Shown here in pieces: positions 44,878-53,688 of a stretch of 64,000 bases of DNA. How positions within the stretch are numbered: the stretch's first letter is position 1; the number at the start of each line of letters is the position of its first letter. The notes below the pieces were generated by a model. That model was not told the DNA's origin, made no database searches, and was given only the letters and a program-made list of their open reading frames with translations. Origin of the DNA: Neorhizobium sp. NCHU2750 (lineage in GTDB: Bacteria; Pseudomonadota; Alphaproteobacteria; Rhizobiales; Rhizobiaceae); the NCBI RefSeq assembly GCF_003597675.1, contig NZ_CP030827.1, positions 3,721,001-3,785,000 of the forward strand. Direction: 5' to 3'. The translations under genes were made by a program, and so were the position numbers.

Positions 44878-47832
44878 TCAGCCCTCCTTCGCCCGTTCGG
44901 TTATTTTGTCGGCTTCGATCGTGCGAAGGCGGTTGATGCGGATCGACTGGTGGGCGAGTGCCACGAGGATCAGTACCGTCGAGCCGACCACCAGCATGAA
45001 GACGCCGAGATCGAAGAGAAGTGCCGTCGCCGCCGGCACCTTGCCGATCAGCGGCACCGGCACATACTGGAAATGCGAGGTGAGGAACGGATAGCCGAGG
45101 ATCCAGGCACCGATGCCGGTCGCGGTCGCCGTGAGCAGCCCTATACCCATCCAGCGCAAGGGCAGGATGCGGATGCGATCCTCCGCCCAGCGCGTGCCGC
45201 CGGCGAGATATTGCAAAAGGAAGGCGATCGACAGCGTCAGGCCGGCCGAAAAGCCGCCGCCAGGAAGATCATGCCCGCGCATGAAGATATAGACGGCGAA
45301 AGTGATGATGACCGGGAACATCCACTGCATGATCACCGATGGCACCAGCAGATAGTCGCGCACCGTATCACCCGCATTGCGTTCCGGCATCTCCTCGTCG
45401 AAACGGTTCTGAATCCGCTGCTGCTCGGGCATCGCCATGCTGTCCGGTGCCGGACGGAAGCGCCGGAGCAGCGCATAGACCGTCAGCGCCACGATACCGA
45501 GTACGGTGATTTCGCCGAGCGTATCGAAGCCGCGGAAATCGACCAGGATGACATTGACGACATTGCGCCCGCCACCCTCGGAATAGGCATTGGCGAGGAA
45601 ATAGTTGGCGATGGTGTCCGGCACCGGCATGGTCATCACGGCATAGGAGATGAAGGTCATGCCGATGCCGCAGATGATGGCGATCCAGAGGTCGCGGAAG
45701 CGCCGGAAGCGCGCCCGGAAGGTGACCGATTCATCCATCTTCTCGGTGCGCTTCGGCAGCCAGCGCAGCCCGAGCAGGATCAGAACCGTGGTGACGATCT
45801 CGACCAGCAGCTGGGTGATTGCGAGATCCGGCGCCGACAGCCAGACGAAGGTGATGCAGACGATCAGCCCGATGCCGCCAAGCATGACGAGTGCCGCCAG
45901 CCGGTGATACTTGGCCATATAGGCCGTGCCGACGGCAAGGCAGATGCCGATCGCCCAGATGCCGGCGAACGGCTTGTCGACACCGGTAAACACGAAGTTG
46001 CGCGGTTCGAAACCGGAAAGCCACAGCGGCAACAGGCCGGCGGCAAAGCCGGTGACCACCACCCAGCGCAGCTGTGGCTGCAGGTTGCGCGTACCGAGCC
46101 GCTGCTCGGCCATGCGTGCCCAGCGCCAGGAGACTTCGACGAGGATGCGCTCGAAGATGCGCTGTCCCCTTAAGCGCCGGATCAACGGAGGACCGTCCTC
46201 GCAGGTTGCGAGATAATGGCGCAGCACCGAGTAGAGCGCCGTGCCGCCGATCAGAGCGATGATGCTCATCACGAGCGGCAGGTTGAAACCATGCCAGATC
46301 GCAAGGCTGTATTCCGGCATGCGCGACCCGAGCACGCTGACGGCCGCCGTGTGCAGGAACGGTCCGATCGAAAAGGTGGGCGCTATGCCGACGACAAGGC
46401 AGATGACCACCAGAAGCTCGATCGGGAACCGCATCCAGCGCGGCGGCTCATGCGGCGTGTCCTTCGGCAGGTTGGTCGGCGAACGGCCGAAAAACACCGT
46501 GTGGATGAAGCGCACCGAGTAAGCGACGCTGAAGGCGCCCGAGAGCGTCGCGACATAGGGAAGGATCCGGTCGAGGATCGAATCCGCATGGGTCTCGATC
46601 GCTTCGGCGAAGAACATTTCCTTCGACAGGAAGCCATTGAGAAGCGGCACGCCGGCCATCGCGGCACTCGCCACCATCGCAAGCGTCGCGGTGATCGGCA
46701 TATAGCGAAAAAGCCCGCTCAGGCGCCGCATGTCGCGCGTGCCGGTCTCGTGGTCGATAATACCGGCCGCCATGAACAGCGACGCCTTGAAGGTCGCATG
46801 GTTGAGCATGTGGAAGATGGCGGCAACGGTCGCAAGCGGACTGCCGAGGCTGAGCAGCGTCGTGATCAGCCCGAGATGGCTGATCGTCGAATAGGCGAGC
46901 AGCCCCTTGAGGTCCTGCTGGAAGATGGCGAAGAAGGCGCCGATCAGAAGCGTGATGATGCCGGCCGCTCCCACCAGCCAGAACCATTCCGGGCTTCCCG
47001 CCAGGGCCGGCCAGAAGCGGGCAAGCAAGAAGACGCCTGCCTTCACCATCGTTGCCGAATGCAGGAAGGCGGAAACCGGCGTCGGCGCCGCCATCGCATT
47101 GGGCAGCCAGAAATGGAATGGAAACTGCGCGCTCTTGGTCAGCGCGCCGAGCAGGATCAGCACCAGCGCCGGCACATAGAGCGCGTGGCTGCGAATGAGA
47201 TCACCGGATGCCAGGATCTTGTCGAGATCATAGCTGCCGACGATGTTGCCGAGCAGCAGCAGCCCGATCAGCAGGCAGAAACCGCCGATCCCGGTAATCG
47301 TCAGCGCCATGCGGGCACCGTCGCGCGCTGCCGCCGCGTTGTGCCAGTAGCTGATCAATAGGAAGGACGAAATGCTCGTCAACTCCCAGAAGATCGAGAG
47401 CAGGATGACATTGCCCGACAGCACGATGCCGAGCATCGCGCCCATGAAGAACAGGAAGAAGGAAAAGAACCGCGGAACCGGATCCTCTTCCGACATGTAG
47501 TAGCGCGCATAGACGGTGACGAGAAAACCAATGCCGGAAATCAGCACGCAGAACATCCACGCAAAACCGTCAAGGCGCAGCGTGAAGTTCAGCCCGAGCT
47601 GCGGGATCCAGTCGAGATTGTAGCGCAGGACGTTGCCGTCGGTGACCTGCGGATAGGCGGCCACGACGATGAGGAGGCAGAAAAGAGCGATGATGGAGGC
47701 AAGCCGCGACGGCAATGCCACCGACCGGGTATTCAGGAGCAGGACGGAAAGAATGCTTCCGATGAACGGCAGGGCCAGCAAGATGACAAGAAACTGCGGC
47801 GCAAGCGTTATCCCAATGTCCCATCCCTTCAT
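44878..47832 (-). CDS. mrpA: Na+(K+)/H+ antiporter fused subunits A and B (PhaAB type)
   Basis: The 984-residue product is a fused MrpA and MrpB. Residues 1-~790 are MrpA with about 20 membrane segments (WELTSISSFLLISYWH with its glutamate, KSAQFPFHFWLPNAMAAPTPVSA, HLGLITTLLSLG). The last ~170 form the MnhB domain (MRGHDLPGGGFSAGLTLSIAF). This fusion is known from rhizobial PhaAB K+/H+ antiporters for alkaline pH and symbiosis. It starts the operon; no strong ribosome binding site is seen before the ATG. It is divergent from an XRE regulator gene. Confidence 0.93.
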   Translation of the reverse strand: MKGWDIGITLAPQFLVILLALPFIGSILSVLLLNTRSVALPSRLASIIALFCLLIVVAAYPQVTDGNVLRYNLDWIPQLGLNFTLRLDGFAWMFCVLISGIGFLVTVYARYYMSEEDPVPRFFSFFLFFMGAMLGIVLSGNVILLSIFWELTSISSFLLISYWHNAAAARDGARMALTITGIGGFCLLIGLLLLGNIVGSYDLDKILASGDLIRSHALYVPALVLILLGALTKSAQFPFHFWLPNAMAAPTPVSAFLHSATMVKAGVFLLARFWPALAGSPEWFWLVGAAGIITLLIGAFFAIFQQDLKGLLAYSTISHLGLITTLLSLGSPLATVAAIFHMLNHATFKASLFMAAGIIDHETGTRDMRRLSGLFRYMPITATLAMVASAAMAGVPLLNGFLSKEMFFAEAIETHADSILDRILPYVATLSGAFSVAYSVRFIHTVFFGRSPTNLPKDTPHEPPRWMRFPIELLVVICLVVGIAPTFSIGPFLHTAAVSVLGSRMPEYSLAIWHGFNLPLVMSIIALIGGTALYSVLRHYLATCEDGPPLIRRLRGQRIFERILVEVSWRWARMAEQRLGTRNLQPQLRWVVVTGFAAGLLPLWLSGFEPRNFVFTGVDKPFAGIWAIGICLAVGTAYMAKYHRLAALVMLGGIGLIVCITFVWLSAPDLAITQLLVEIVTTVLILLGLRWLPKRTEKMDESVTFRARFRRFRDLWIAIICGIGMTFISYAVMTMPVPDTIANYFLANAYSEGGGRNVVNVILVDFRGFDTLGEITVLGIVALTVYALLRRFRPAPDSMAMPEQQRIQNRFDEEMPERNAGDTVRDYLLVPSVIMQWMFPVIITFAVYIFMRGHDLPGGGFSAGLTLSIAFLLQYLAGGTRWAEDRIRILPLRWMGIGLLTATATGIGAWILGYPFLTSHFQYVPVPLIGKVPAATALLFDLGVFMLVVGSTVLILVALAHQSIRINRLRTIEADKITERAKEG

Positions 47833-47938
47833 TGTCTCGGCATATTAGTCCTTAATGATGAAGAGGGAAGCCCCACTAGCCAACCGGATCAAACTGCCAT
47901 ATATGATTGATTCTGACCAATATGGGCAATTTGGAACA

Positions 47939-48208
47939 ATGGGTCAACCGGACCGGGAAAAGTTTCTGACACCTGCCCTCTGTCGGGCAAGTCGTGGTTT
48001 TCTCGATTGGACGCAAGGCGATCTGGCTGACCGCTCGGGCGTATCGCGTAGCACGATCCGTGACTATGAAGGCGACCGCCACGAGGTTCACCGTTCGACG
48101 GAGGCACAATTGCGCCGCGCCTTTGAGGATGGCGGCCTGACATTCATGTCGGTTGACGGCGCAGGCACCGCGATCTTCCCCGACGACAAGCCATCGTCTG
48201 GAAGTTAG
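47939..48208 (+). CDS. Small XRE-family DNA-binding protein
   Basis: An 89-residue protein with a helix-turn-helix: CRASRGFLDWTQGDLADRSGV then SRSTIRDYEGDRHEVHRST, followed by RRAFEDGGLTF. This is the one-domain layout common in rhizobia. ATG 47939 is chosen because the HTH start lies just after it and GGAA is 3-4 bases upstream; ATGs at 47855 and 47903 are in frame. It is divergent from mrpA across about 106 bases and could regulate it, but such proteins also act elsewhere. Confidence 0.75.
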   Translation: MGQPDREKFLTPALCRASRGFLDWTQGDLADRSGVSRSTIRDYEGDRHEVHRSTEAQLRRAFEDGGLTFMSVDGAGTAIFPDDKPSSGS

Positions 48209-48295
48209 ATCCGCGCATCTGGCCCCAGACATCGTCCCCGCCGGGAATGTCTCATCGGCCAGCGATGCGCCTCCATTACAAGCCGCTATGAGTTC

Positions 48296-48610
48296 TCAGA
48301 TCGATCGAACGGCCTCGGCGGAGGGCAGCGTATCATCCTCCGATGGCTTCTCCAGGCTCGCCAGGCAATCCAGCAACTGTTCGCGAAGGTCATAGAGGGC
48401 ATCGCCGAAGAGATCGTCGCCGTCCCGATAGGTAAGGGCGAGGTCGGCGACCTCGCTATAGGCTGCGGCTTCGACCGCACAGCGCGGCCCCGACACACCG
48501 CCGCCTCCCATCTTTCCTGCACCTTGCCCGGCCAGCGTGCCTACCGCTGGAAGCAGGGCCGAAGCAAATGTCGAGGACGACAGGATCAGGAAGGCGGCAG
48601 TGATACGCAT
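48296..48610 (-). CDS. Small secreted protein, function unknown
   Basis: A 104-residue ORF with a signal-peptide-like start (MRITAAFLILSSSTFASALL), a Gly-rich patch (GAGKMGGGGVSG), two cysteines and an acidic C-terminal half. AGGAAA lies about 8 bases before the ATG. No family is recognised. It is tandem with another small secreted protein gene 60 bases upstream. Confidence 0.5.
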   Translation of the reverse strand: MRITAAFLILSSSTFASALLPAVGTLAGQGAGKMGGGGVSGPRCAVEAAAYSEVADLALTYRDGDDLFGDALYDLREQLLDCLASLEKPSEDDTLPSAEAVRSI

Positions 48611-48670
48611 CAGGTCATTTCCTATGCAAAATTCCGTTCACGTCTCCGGCCGGGAGGCCGAAACCAGACG

Positions 48671-48910
48671 TCAGCTCTTCCGCTTGGCCATGATGCCGGC
48701 AATGGTGGACGAGCATGCGGATGACAGCTTGTCCTTCTTCTGGTTGATGCAGGCCATCAGCTTGCCGTCGCCGGGCGCGATCCCCGGGCAAAGCTCCTGG
48801 AAGTCCTGTTTGCAATTGTCCCGCAAGGCGAGCTTGTCCGACATCGACAGCTGTTGGGCGGAAGCAACGCTTGCAGACGCAAGAAAGGCAACAGCGAGAT
48901 ATTTGAACAT
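48671..48910 (-). CDS. Small secreted protein with GLG1-like cysteine-rich repeat
   Basis: From ATG 48910, behind AAGGAAAAGATC, the product is 79 residues. The signal peptide ends SVASA. The mature part has one repeat of the pattern C-x6-LCPG-x10-C-x10-C (CKQDFQELCPG, MACINQKKDKLSSAC), which resembles the cysteine-rich GLG1 repeat found in small rhizobial exported proteins. Two disulfides are likely in the periplasm. The longer upstream frame is rejected. Function is unknown. Confidence 0.72.
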   Translation of the reverse strand: MFKYLAVAFLASASVASAQQLSMSDKLALRDNCKQDFQELCPGIAPGDGKLMACINQKKDKLSSACSSTIAGIMAKRKS

Positions 48911-49080
48911 GATCTTTTCCTTATGAGGTCTGTTCCAAAGATTGGACCGGCCATTGCGGCCCGGCGGCGCAAACGGAAGCCGATACCGGCAACCCGTTTG
49001 CAGGGGAGGTTTTCGCATCGCCACGTCGCATGTTGATGTCCAGATTGTTGCCGTTCTTTGCAGGCAGCCCGGCCGACTGG

Positions 49081-50430
49081 TCACATGCCCGTTGTCGCTG
49101 CGCCATCGATATTGGCAACCGGCAACCGGACCATTGCTCTCAATCCGGACGCATTGCTGCGGTTGGAAAGCTCGATCGATCCACCCTGCGCCTCGACAAT
49201 CTGCTTGACGATGGCAAGCCCGAGACCTGTTCCGCCGTGCGCCCGGTTGCGCGATGGCTCGCCGCGAAAGAACGGTTCGAAGACCAGCGCCAGATCTTCG
49301 TCGCGAATGCCCGGCCCGTCATCTTCGATAGTCACGATCGCACTATCTCCATGCCGCGCAGTACTGATCCGGGCGTGATCGCCGTAACGGAGAGCGTTGG
49401 AGAGAAGGTTGTCGATAACCCTGGTGAGGGCTGTCGGCGGCACCCGCACGAAAAGCGGCATAACGGCAGGCGAGATCTGCATGCGGCTGCCTTCCGGGTC
49501 CATCTCCGCAACACAGCGCCCGACAGTCTCGTTGAGATCGATCGCTTCCGCCTCGAAATTCGCAGACGAGGACTCGCTGGCGAACAACAGAACATCCCCG
49601 AGCAGCCGCTCCATCGCCTCGACGTCGTGGATTGCCTTTTCCTTGTGGGCCGACGCCGGCATGATTTCCAACCGTAGCCGGAACCGCGTCAGATAGGTCT
49701 TCAGGTCGTGCGAGATCGCACCGAGAAAAAGCGTCCGGTTGTTGACGAGGCCGAGAATTCGGCCCTGCATGTTGTTGATCGCCCTGATCAGGGTGCGCAG
49801 TTCGCGTGCTCCGCGTTCCTTCACTTCCACCGGCTCTATACTGTTTCCAAGCTCGTCGATGCTTTGTGCGAGCTGCGCCAGCGGCCGCGTTTCACGCGCG
49901 ACGGCGAGAATCGCCAGGAGCGCGACGGCTATGCCGAAAAAGCCTGCAAGAAAGCCGATAGGCATGTTCCAGACACGCAGGGTCGTGGTGTCGGAGACGG
50001 TAAAGATGACAAATTCCCCGCTTTTCAACTGCGTGACGAATGTCATGGTGAAGACGTTCGACTTTTCCTTCTGCCCCTCCACTGCACCCGCCCGCACCGT
50101 GATGCCTGGCCGGTAATCGTCGAGCATCGACTGGGCAAGCACCCGCATACGTGTGAAACTGAATTCGTCGACGAAACCCGGAGGGACAGTATCGGTGATT
50201 TCTGCTCGAAAGCCGTTGACGTTGGCGACGGCCAGCGCGCGCGGGAGTAAGTTCTCCGGCGTATCGTCAAGTAACTGAACGATGTTGGCGATGCGGTTTG
50301 CGATGGCATAGGGCGGTAGCGGTGAGCGCTCCGACTGCCACATATAGGACGTGACAACAGCCATTTGGCCGAGAAATAGGGCTATGGTGACAATCAGCGC
50401 TATTCTGGCAACGATGCCAAGTTGGCTCAT
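49081..50430 (-). CDS. Sensor histidine kinase
   Basis: The 449-residue kinase has membrane segments at about residues 5-30 and 155-180 around a ~125-residue periplasmic domain, a HAMP domain with EPVEVKERGARELRTLIRAIN, the H-box AISHDLKTYLTRFRLRLEIM, and ATPase boxes N (VIDNLLSNALRYG), G1 (EDDGPGIRD), F (FEPFFRGEPSRN) and G2 (GGTGLGLAIVKQI). The layout is EnvZ-like. It starts 6 bases after the response regulator gene. The signal is unknown; the neighbouring envelope proteins suggest an envelope or stress cue. Confidence 0.92.
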   Translation of the reverse strand: MSQLGIVARIALIVTIALFLGQMAVVTSYMWQSERSPLPPYAIANRIANIVQLLDDTPENLLPRALAVANVNGFRAEITDTVPPGFVDEFSFTRMRVLAQSMLDDYRPGITVRAGAVEGQKEKSNVFTMTFVTQLKSGEFVIFTVSDTTTLRVWNMPIGFLAGFFGIAVALLAILAVARETRPLAQLAQSIDELGNSIEPVEVKERGARELRTLIRAINNMQGRILGLVNNRTLFLGAISHDLKTYLTRFRLRLEIMPASAHKEKAIHDVEAMERLLGDVLLFASESSSANFEAEAIDLNETVGRCVAEMDPEGSRMQISPAVMPLFVRVPPTALTRVIDNLLSNALRYGDHARISTARHGDSAIVTIEDDGPGIRDEDLALVFEPFFRGEPSRNRAHGGTGLGLAIVKQIVEAQGGSIELSNRSNASGLRAMVRLPVANIDGAATTGM

Positions 50431-50436
50431 AACATC

Positions 50437-51153
50437 TCAGCCGTCAGTAATGCGCGGGTTGAAAAGATAGCCGGCATTGCGCACCGTGGTGATGACCTGG
50501 ACATCCGGCGGCAGGCACGCCGCAAGCTTGGTACGCAAGCGGGAGATCGTTACGTCGATCGTCCTGTCATAGGCATCCGTCGCTGAGCCGCGCGTATAAT
50601 CCAGCAGCTGGTCACGGGACAGCACCCGCTTTGGCCTCTCCAGAAAACAGGCAAGCAGATCGAATTCCGCCGTCGTCAGCGGCACCGACGCACCGTCTTC
50701 TGTGGTGATGCTGCGCGCATCTGGATCGACGACCAGCCCAGCGAAGCGCTTGATGGCACTGCCGACCGCCGGCTGCGCAGCAGAATTCGTCCTTCGAAGA
50801 ACGGCACGGATGCGGGCAAGAAGCTCTCGGGGATTGAACGGCTTTCCGATATAGTCATCGGCACCGAATTCCAGGCCGACGATCCGGTCGATCTCCGCCG
50901 ACTTGGCCGTCAGCATGATGATCGGCACCTGCGAGCGGGCGCGAATGCGCCGGCAGAAGGAAAGCCCGTCCTCGCGCGGCATCATCAGGTCCAGGATGAC
51001 GAGATCGGCCCAGCGGCGCTCGATAAGCCTGTCGGCGGAGGGCGGGCTGTCCGCTGTCTGCACCAGATAGCCTTCCCCGGTCAGGAATTCGTCCAGCAGT
51101 TCGCGGATTTCGGGATCGTCCTCGACGACCAGAATTTTCAAAGCCTCATCCAT
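50437..51153 (-). CDS. OmpR/PhoB family response regulator
   Basis: A 238-residue regulator. The receiver has the acidic pair EDD at 11-13, phosphate acceptor Asp55 in VILDLMMP and the lysine in IMLTAKS; the C-terminal winged helix has TTAEFDLLACFLERPKRVLSRDQLLDYTRG and DRTIDVTISRLRTKL. It is the first gene of the pair with the 49081-50430 kinase. It is divergent from the HdeD-like gene, which may be one of its targets. Confidence 0.93.
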   Translation of the reverse strand: MDEALKILVVEDDPEIRELLDEFLTGEGYLVQTADSPPSADRLIERRWADLVILDLMMPREDGLSFCRRIRARSQVPIIMLTAKSAEIDRIVGLEFGADDYIGKPFNPRELLARIRAVLRRTNSAAQPAVGSAIKRFAGLVVDPDARSITTEDGASVPLTTAEFDLLACFLERPKRVLSRDQLLDYTRGSATDAYDRTIDVTISRLRTKLAACLPPDVQVITTVRNAGYLFNPRITDG

Positions 51154-51236
51154 GTCCCTTGCTCCTTGTCAAAAGGGGGCAATCATCTCGTAACATTCCG
51201 TCACACGGACGGCATCATCCCGCAAACTGAAAGGCC

Positions 51237-51242
51237 TATAAT
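51237..51242 (+). promoter_or_regulatory. Perfect -10 box for the HdeD-like gene
   Basis: TATAAT lies 31 bases before the ATG at 51273, unusually good for this GC-rich genome. No good -35 hexamer is at 16-18 bases upstream, so an activator such as the divergent response regulator may be needed. Confidence 0.4.
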
Positions 51243-51272
51243 CTGCGCGATCCGCGTTTATTGGAACCCATC

Positions 51273-51875
51273 ATGACCTCGCCACCTCGACCCGCCACCA
51301 CGTCCCGCCAGATCGTCCAGCTCAAACGTCGTCAGGGTAATATCCTCGTTGCAGGTATCCTTTTTGCGGCAGCGGGCCTGATGTTCTTCTGCAACATAAT
51401 TGCGGTTGCCGGTGTGTCCTGGCCAGTCATCGGCCTGATGCTGATCGCAACCGGAATGTTGCAGTTCTACGCGATCTGGCAGATCCGCCAACACGTGCAT
51501 CTCCCAGCCTGGGGCCTTGTCGTCGTCTTCTACATAACTTTCGGGCTGTTTGCATTGACCGCTCCGGGTCGCCGGTTTGCCGGTCTGGCACTTGTGTTCT
51601 TTGCCGGCCTTGTCGCCATCGGCATCCTCCGTTGCCATTGCGGCTATGTATCGCGGCGTGGCGGCCGCGGATGGTATTGGCTGTTGGCGGGCGGGACGGT
51701 AACGGTCGCGATTGGCGGCCTTCTGGCGCTTCGCTGGCCGCTCAACGAACTCTCCCTCGTCAGTCAATTGCTGGCTATCGACCTTGCGCTCAACGGACTG
51801 GCCCTGATCGCCTTTGCCGTGCAGCTTGGTCATGCCGCAGCAGACGGTGCCAAGGAGCGAACCGGAGACCGGTAA
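51273..51875 (+). CDS. HdeD-like small membrane protein (DUF308)
   Basis: A 200-residue protein with six hydrophobic segments in three pairs (ILVAGILFAAAGLMFFCNIIA, WPVIGLMLIATGMLQFYAI, LALVFFAGLVAIGIL), the arrangement of HdeD/DUF308 proteins. HdeD has been linked to acid resistance in enteric bacteria, but most members are uncharacterised. An in-frame TTG at 51261 is possible; ATG 51273 is used. It is convergent with the DUF3313 lipoprotein gene. Confidence 0.65.
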   Translation: MTSPPRPATTSRQIVQLKRRQGNILVAGILFAAAGLMFFCNIIAVAGVSWPVIGLMLIATGMLQFYAIWQIRQHVHLPAWGLVVVFYITFGLFALTAPGRRFAGLALVFFAGLVAIGILRCHCGYVSRRGGRGWYWLLAGGTVTVAIGGLLALRWPLNELSLVSQLLAIDLALNGLALIAFAVQLGHAAADGAKERTGDR

Positions 51876-51881
51876 CGGCTG

Positions 51882-52583
51882 TCATCCGGCCGCCTTCGGT
51901 TTCATCAGCTCCCTTAAAGACGTCGCGGTCGCCGAGGCGCCGTGGTCGATACCGGCCTTGGCCGCATCGAGCGGCATGATGCTTGCCGGAATGTTGAGCG
52001 CGTTCGGATATTGCCGCGTTACAAAGGCATAGACGAGCTTGCCGTCGACGGAATTGAACAGCTCGACGGCATAGAGCACCGCGCCGTTGAAACTTCCTGG
52101 GAGGCCGGTTGCCGCCCGAACGCCGCTCATCGCAAAACCGACAGGCGTGACTTTTGTCACCGTGCTGAGAACCGGCACGCTCTTGTCGGCGCCGGTGATT
52201 GTCACCCGCATGCGAAGAACGTCGTTTCCTGCCGCATTCGCCAGCATCTGTCGCTGCGCCAGTTCGGCGCGGAATTTCGTCTCCGCATGGCGCGCCAGAT
52301 CCTGCTTGGCGTTATCATCGAGGCTGCCGAACTGCTGGTCTAGGCCGTGGTAGATCTGCACCGGCTCCAGCAGGATCGCGGAGTAGGATTTGAGCTTGGC
52401 CGGGTCGAGATCGGTATTGAATACGATGCGCCTGTCGCCGCCGCCGGTGCTGGCATGCAATTGGGCAGCGGATGCCAGGCCCTCGTAACGCACCGGCTGC
52501 GTGCCGCAAGAGGCGCATAGCAGGCCGAGGCCTAGGGCAACTCCACCACGAACGGCCGTGCCCGCCCTCTCGTGAACCACCAT
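51882..52583 (-). CDS. DUF3313-like lipoprotein
   Basis: From ATG 52583, behind AGGGGGAATT, the protein has 233 residues. A lipobox-like end (LGLGLLCASC) gives a lipidated cysteine near residue 26. The body has DLDPAKLKSYSAILLEPVQIY, ALR-type repeats and FNGAVLYAVELFNSVDGKLVYAFV, which match the DUF3313 family of outer-membrane-facing lipoproteins. Function is unknown. The ORF extends upstream, but that part overlaps the divergent control region. Confidence 0.72.
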   Translation of the reverse strand: MVVHERAGTAVRGGVALGLGLLCASCGTQPVRYEGLASAAQLHASTGGGDRRIVFNTDLDPAKLKSYSAILLEPVQIYHGLDQQFGSLDDNAKQDLARHAETKFRAELAQRQMLANAAGNDVLRMRVTITGADKSVPVLSTVTKVTPVGFAMSGVRAATGLPGSFNGAVLYAVELFNSVDGKLVYAFVTRQYPNALNIPASIMPLDAAKAGIDHGASATATSLRELMKPKAAG

Positions 52584-52831
52584 GAGCAATTCCCCCTGAA
52601 CGTCGTCTGATGTCGCCCGAGCTGGTGCCCGATGGCGGGAGGCCATCAACAGACAGATGGTTTTCCAGCGGATTTCAGGAATATTGCAGTTTGTTGCAGC
52701 GAGGACATGCGAGCCGCCTGCAAACTTCTGTATCAAATCTGAAACAGGCTTTCAAAGCCGTTGGGGCACGATCGGGCTATTCAACAACAGGAGCCCATAA
52801 CCCCATGGTTCAACATCGTTCTAAGGCAAAT

Positions 52832-53578
52832 ATGAGCGCGGGGAGCCGGCGCCCGGTTCGCTTCCCCATCTCACACTTCTCGATGTCGCGCTTTTCCGTG
52901 TCGCGTATCGGCAGGCCGCTCCTTGCCTTCCTGCTTGCGCTCGCAGTTATCCTGCCCTTCGGTGGGCTGACTCAAGCCTCGGCTGCCGTCGGCGGTGTCA
53001 CCATGACCAGCGTCAACCTGCGTGCCGGGCCAAGCACGCGCTATCCGGCCGTCATTACCATGCCGCCGAGCGCGTCGCTAAGTGTCTATGGGTGCATAGC
53101 CGACAGATCATGGTGTGACGTCAGCTGGAGCGGCAGCCGCGGCTGGGTCGCTGCAAGCTATATCCAGGTCTATTACGCCGGCCGTACCACCGTGCTGACG
53201 CCAGCCATCGTTCCCGCCATCGGCATTGCTACCGTCGCCTTCAGCGCGGCCTATTGGGATACCTATTACCATTCGCAGCCCTGGTATGGTCAGTGGAACC
53301 ACTACTATGTTGGCTCATCCAGAACGGTGGTCGGCGGCTGCGGTGAACATGGTTGCGGCGGAGCTGTCGTAACCCGTGGCCCCTATGGTGGCGGCCACGC
53401 CGCCGCCGGCGGATGCCACGATGGTCATTGCGGCGGTGCCTCGGCAACGCATGGCCCGCGCGGCGGTGCGCATGCGGCGGTCGGCGGCTGCAATGACGAG
53501 CGCTGCGGCGGTGCCTCCGTTACCCGCGGCCCTTATGGCAACACGGTGATCCGCCGCGGCGGCTTCGACCGGCCCTGA
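52832..53578 (+). CDS. Exported bacterial SH3-domain protein with Gly/Cys/His-rich C-terminal repeats
   Basis: From ATG 52832 (AAGG 5 bases upstream) the product is 248 residues; ATG 52805 is an alternative. Residues 28-51 are a membrane/signal segment ending TQASA. Residues about 52-112 are a bacterial SH3 domain (VNLRAGPSTRYPAV, GWVAASYIQVYY) with a Cys-x7-Cys pair. Residues about 167-237 are three 21-25-residue repeats of VGGCxxxxCGGAxxTRGPYGG (start positions 53330, 53405, 53480). The repeats could bind metal or cell-wall components. The SH3 part is common in rhizobia; I do not recognise the repeat tail. Confidence 0.75.
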   Translation: MSAGSRRPVRFPISHFSMSRFSVSRIGRPLLAFLLALAVILPFGGLTQASAAVGGVTMTSVNLRAGPSTRYPAVITMPPSASLSVYGCIADRSWCDVSWSGSRGWVAASYIQVYYAGRTTVLTPAIVPAIGIATVAFSAAYWDTYYHSQPWYGQWNHYYVGSSRTVVGGCGEHGCGGAVVTRGPYGGGHAAAGGCHDGHCGGASATHGPRGGAHAAVGGCNDERCGGASVTRGPYGNTVIRRGGFDRP

Positions 53579-53601
53579 CCCGTGGTTTTCCCGAAAGAGC
53601 G

Positions 53602-53626
53602 TCCCGCAGCCAATCTGCCTGCGGGA
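53602..53626. terminator. Inverted repeat between convergent SH3 and dehydrogenase genes
   Basis: TCCCGCAG/CTGCGGGA with a 9-base loop lies between two convergent genes, where a bidirectional terminator is expected. No T run follows in either direction, so termination is uncertain. Confidence 0.45.
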
Positions 53627-53688
53627 TGCTGTGCAACGCTTCAATATCGGCTTGAACCCTGTTGTTGAGGGACTGCCCGCAGTGCAGT

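Noticed and set aside
53330..53542. Tandem DNA repeats as CRISPR-like array
   Set aside because: The repeats are coding, in frame, degenerate at the DNA level and have no unique spacers.
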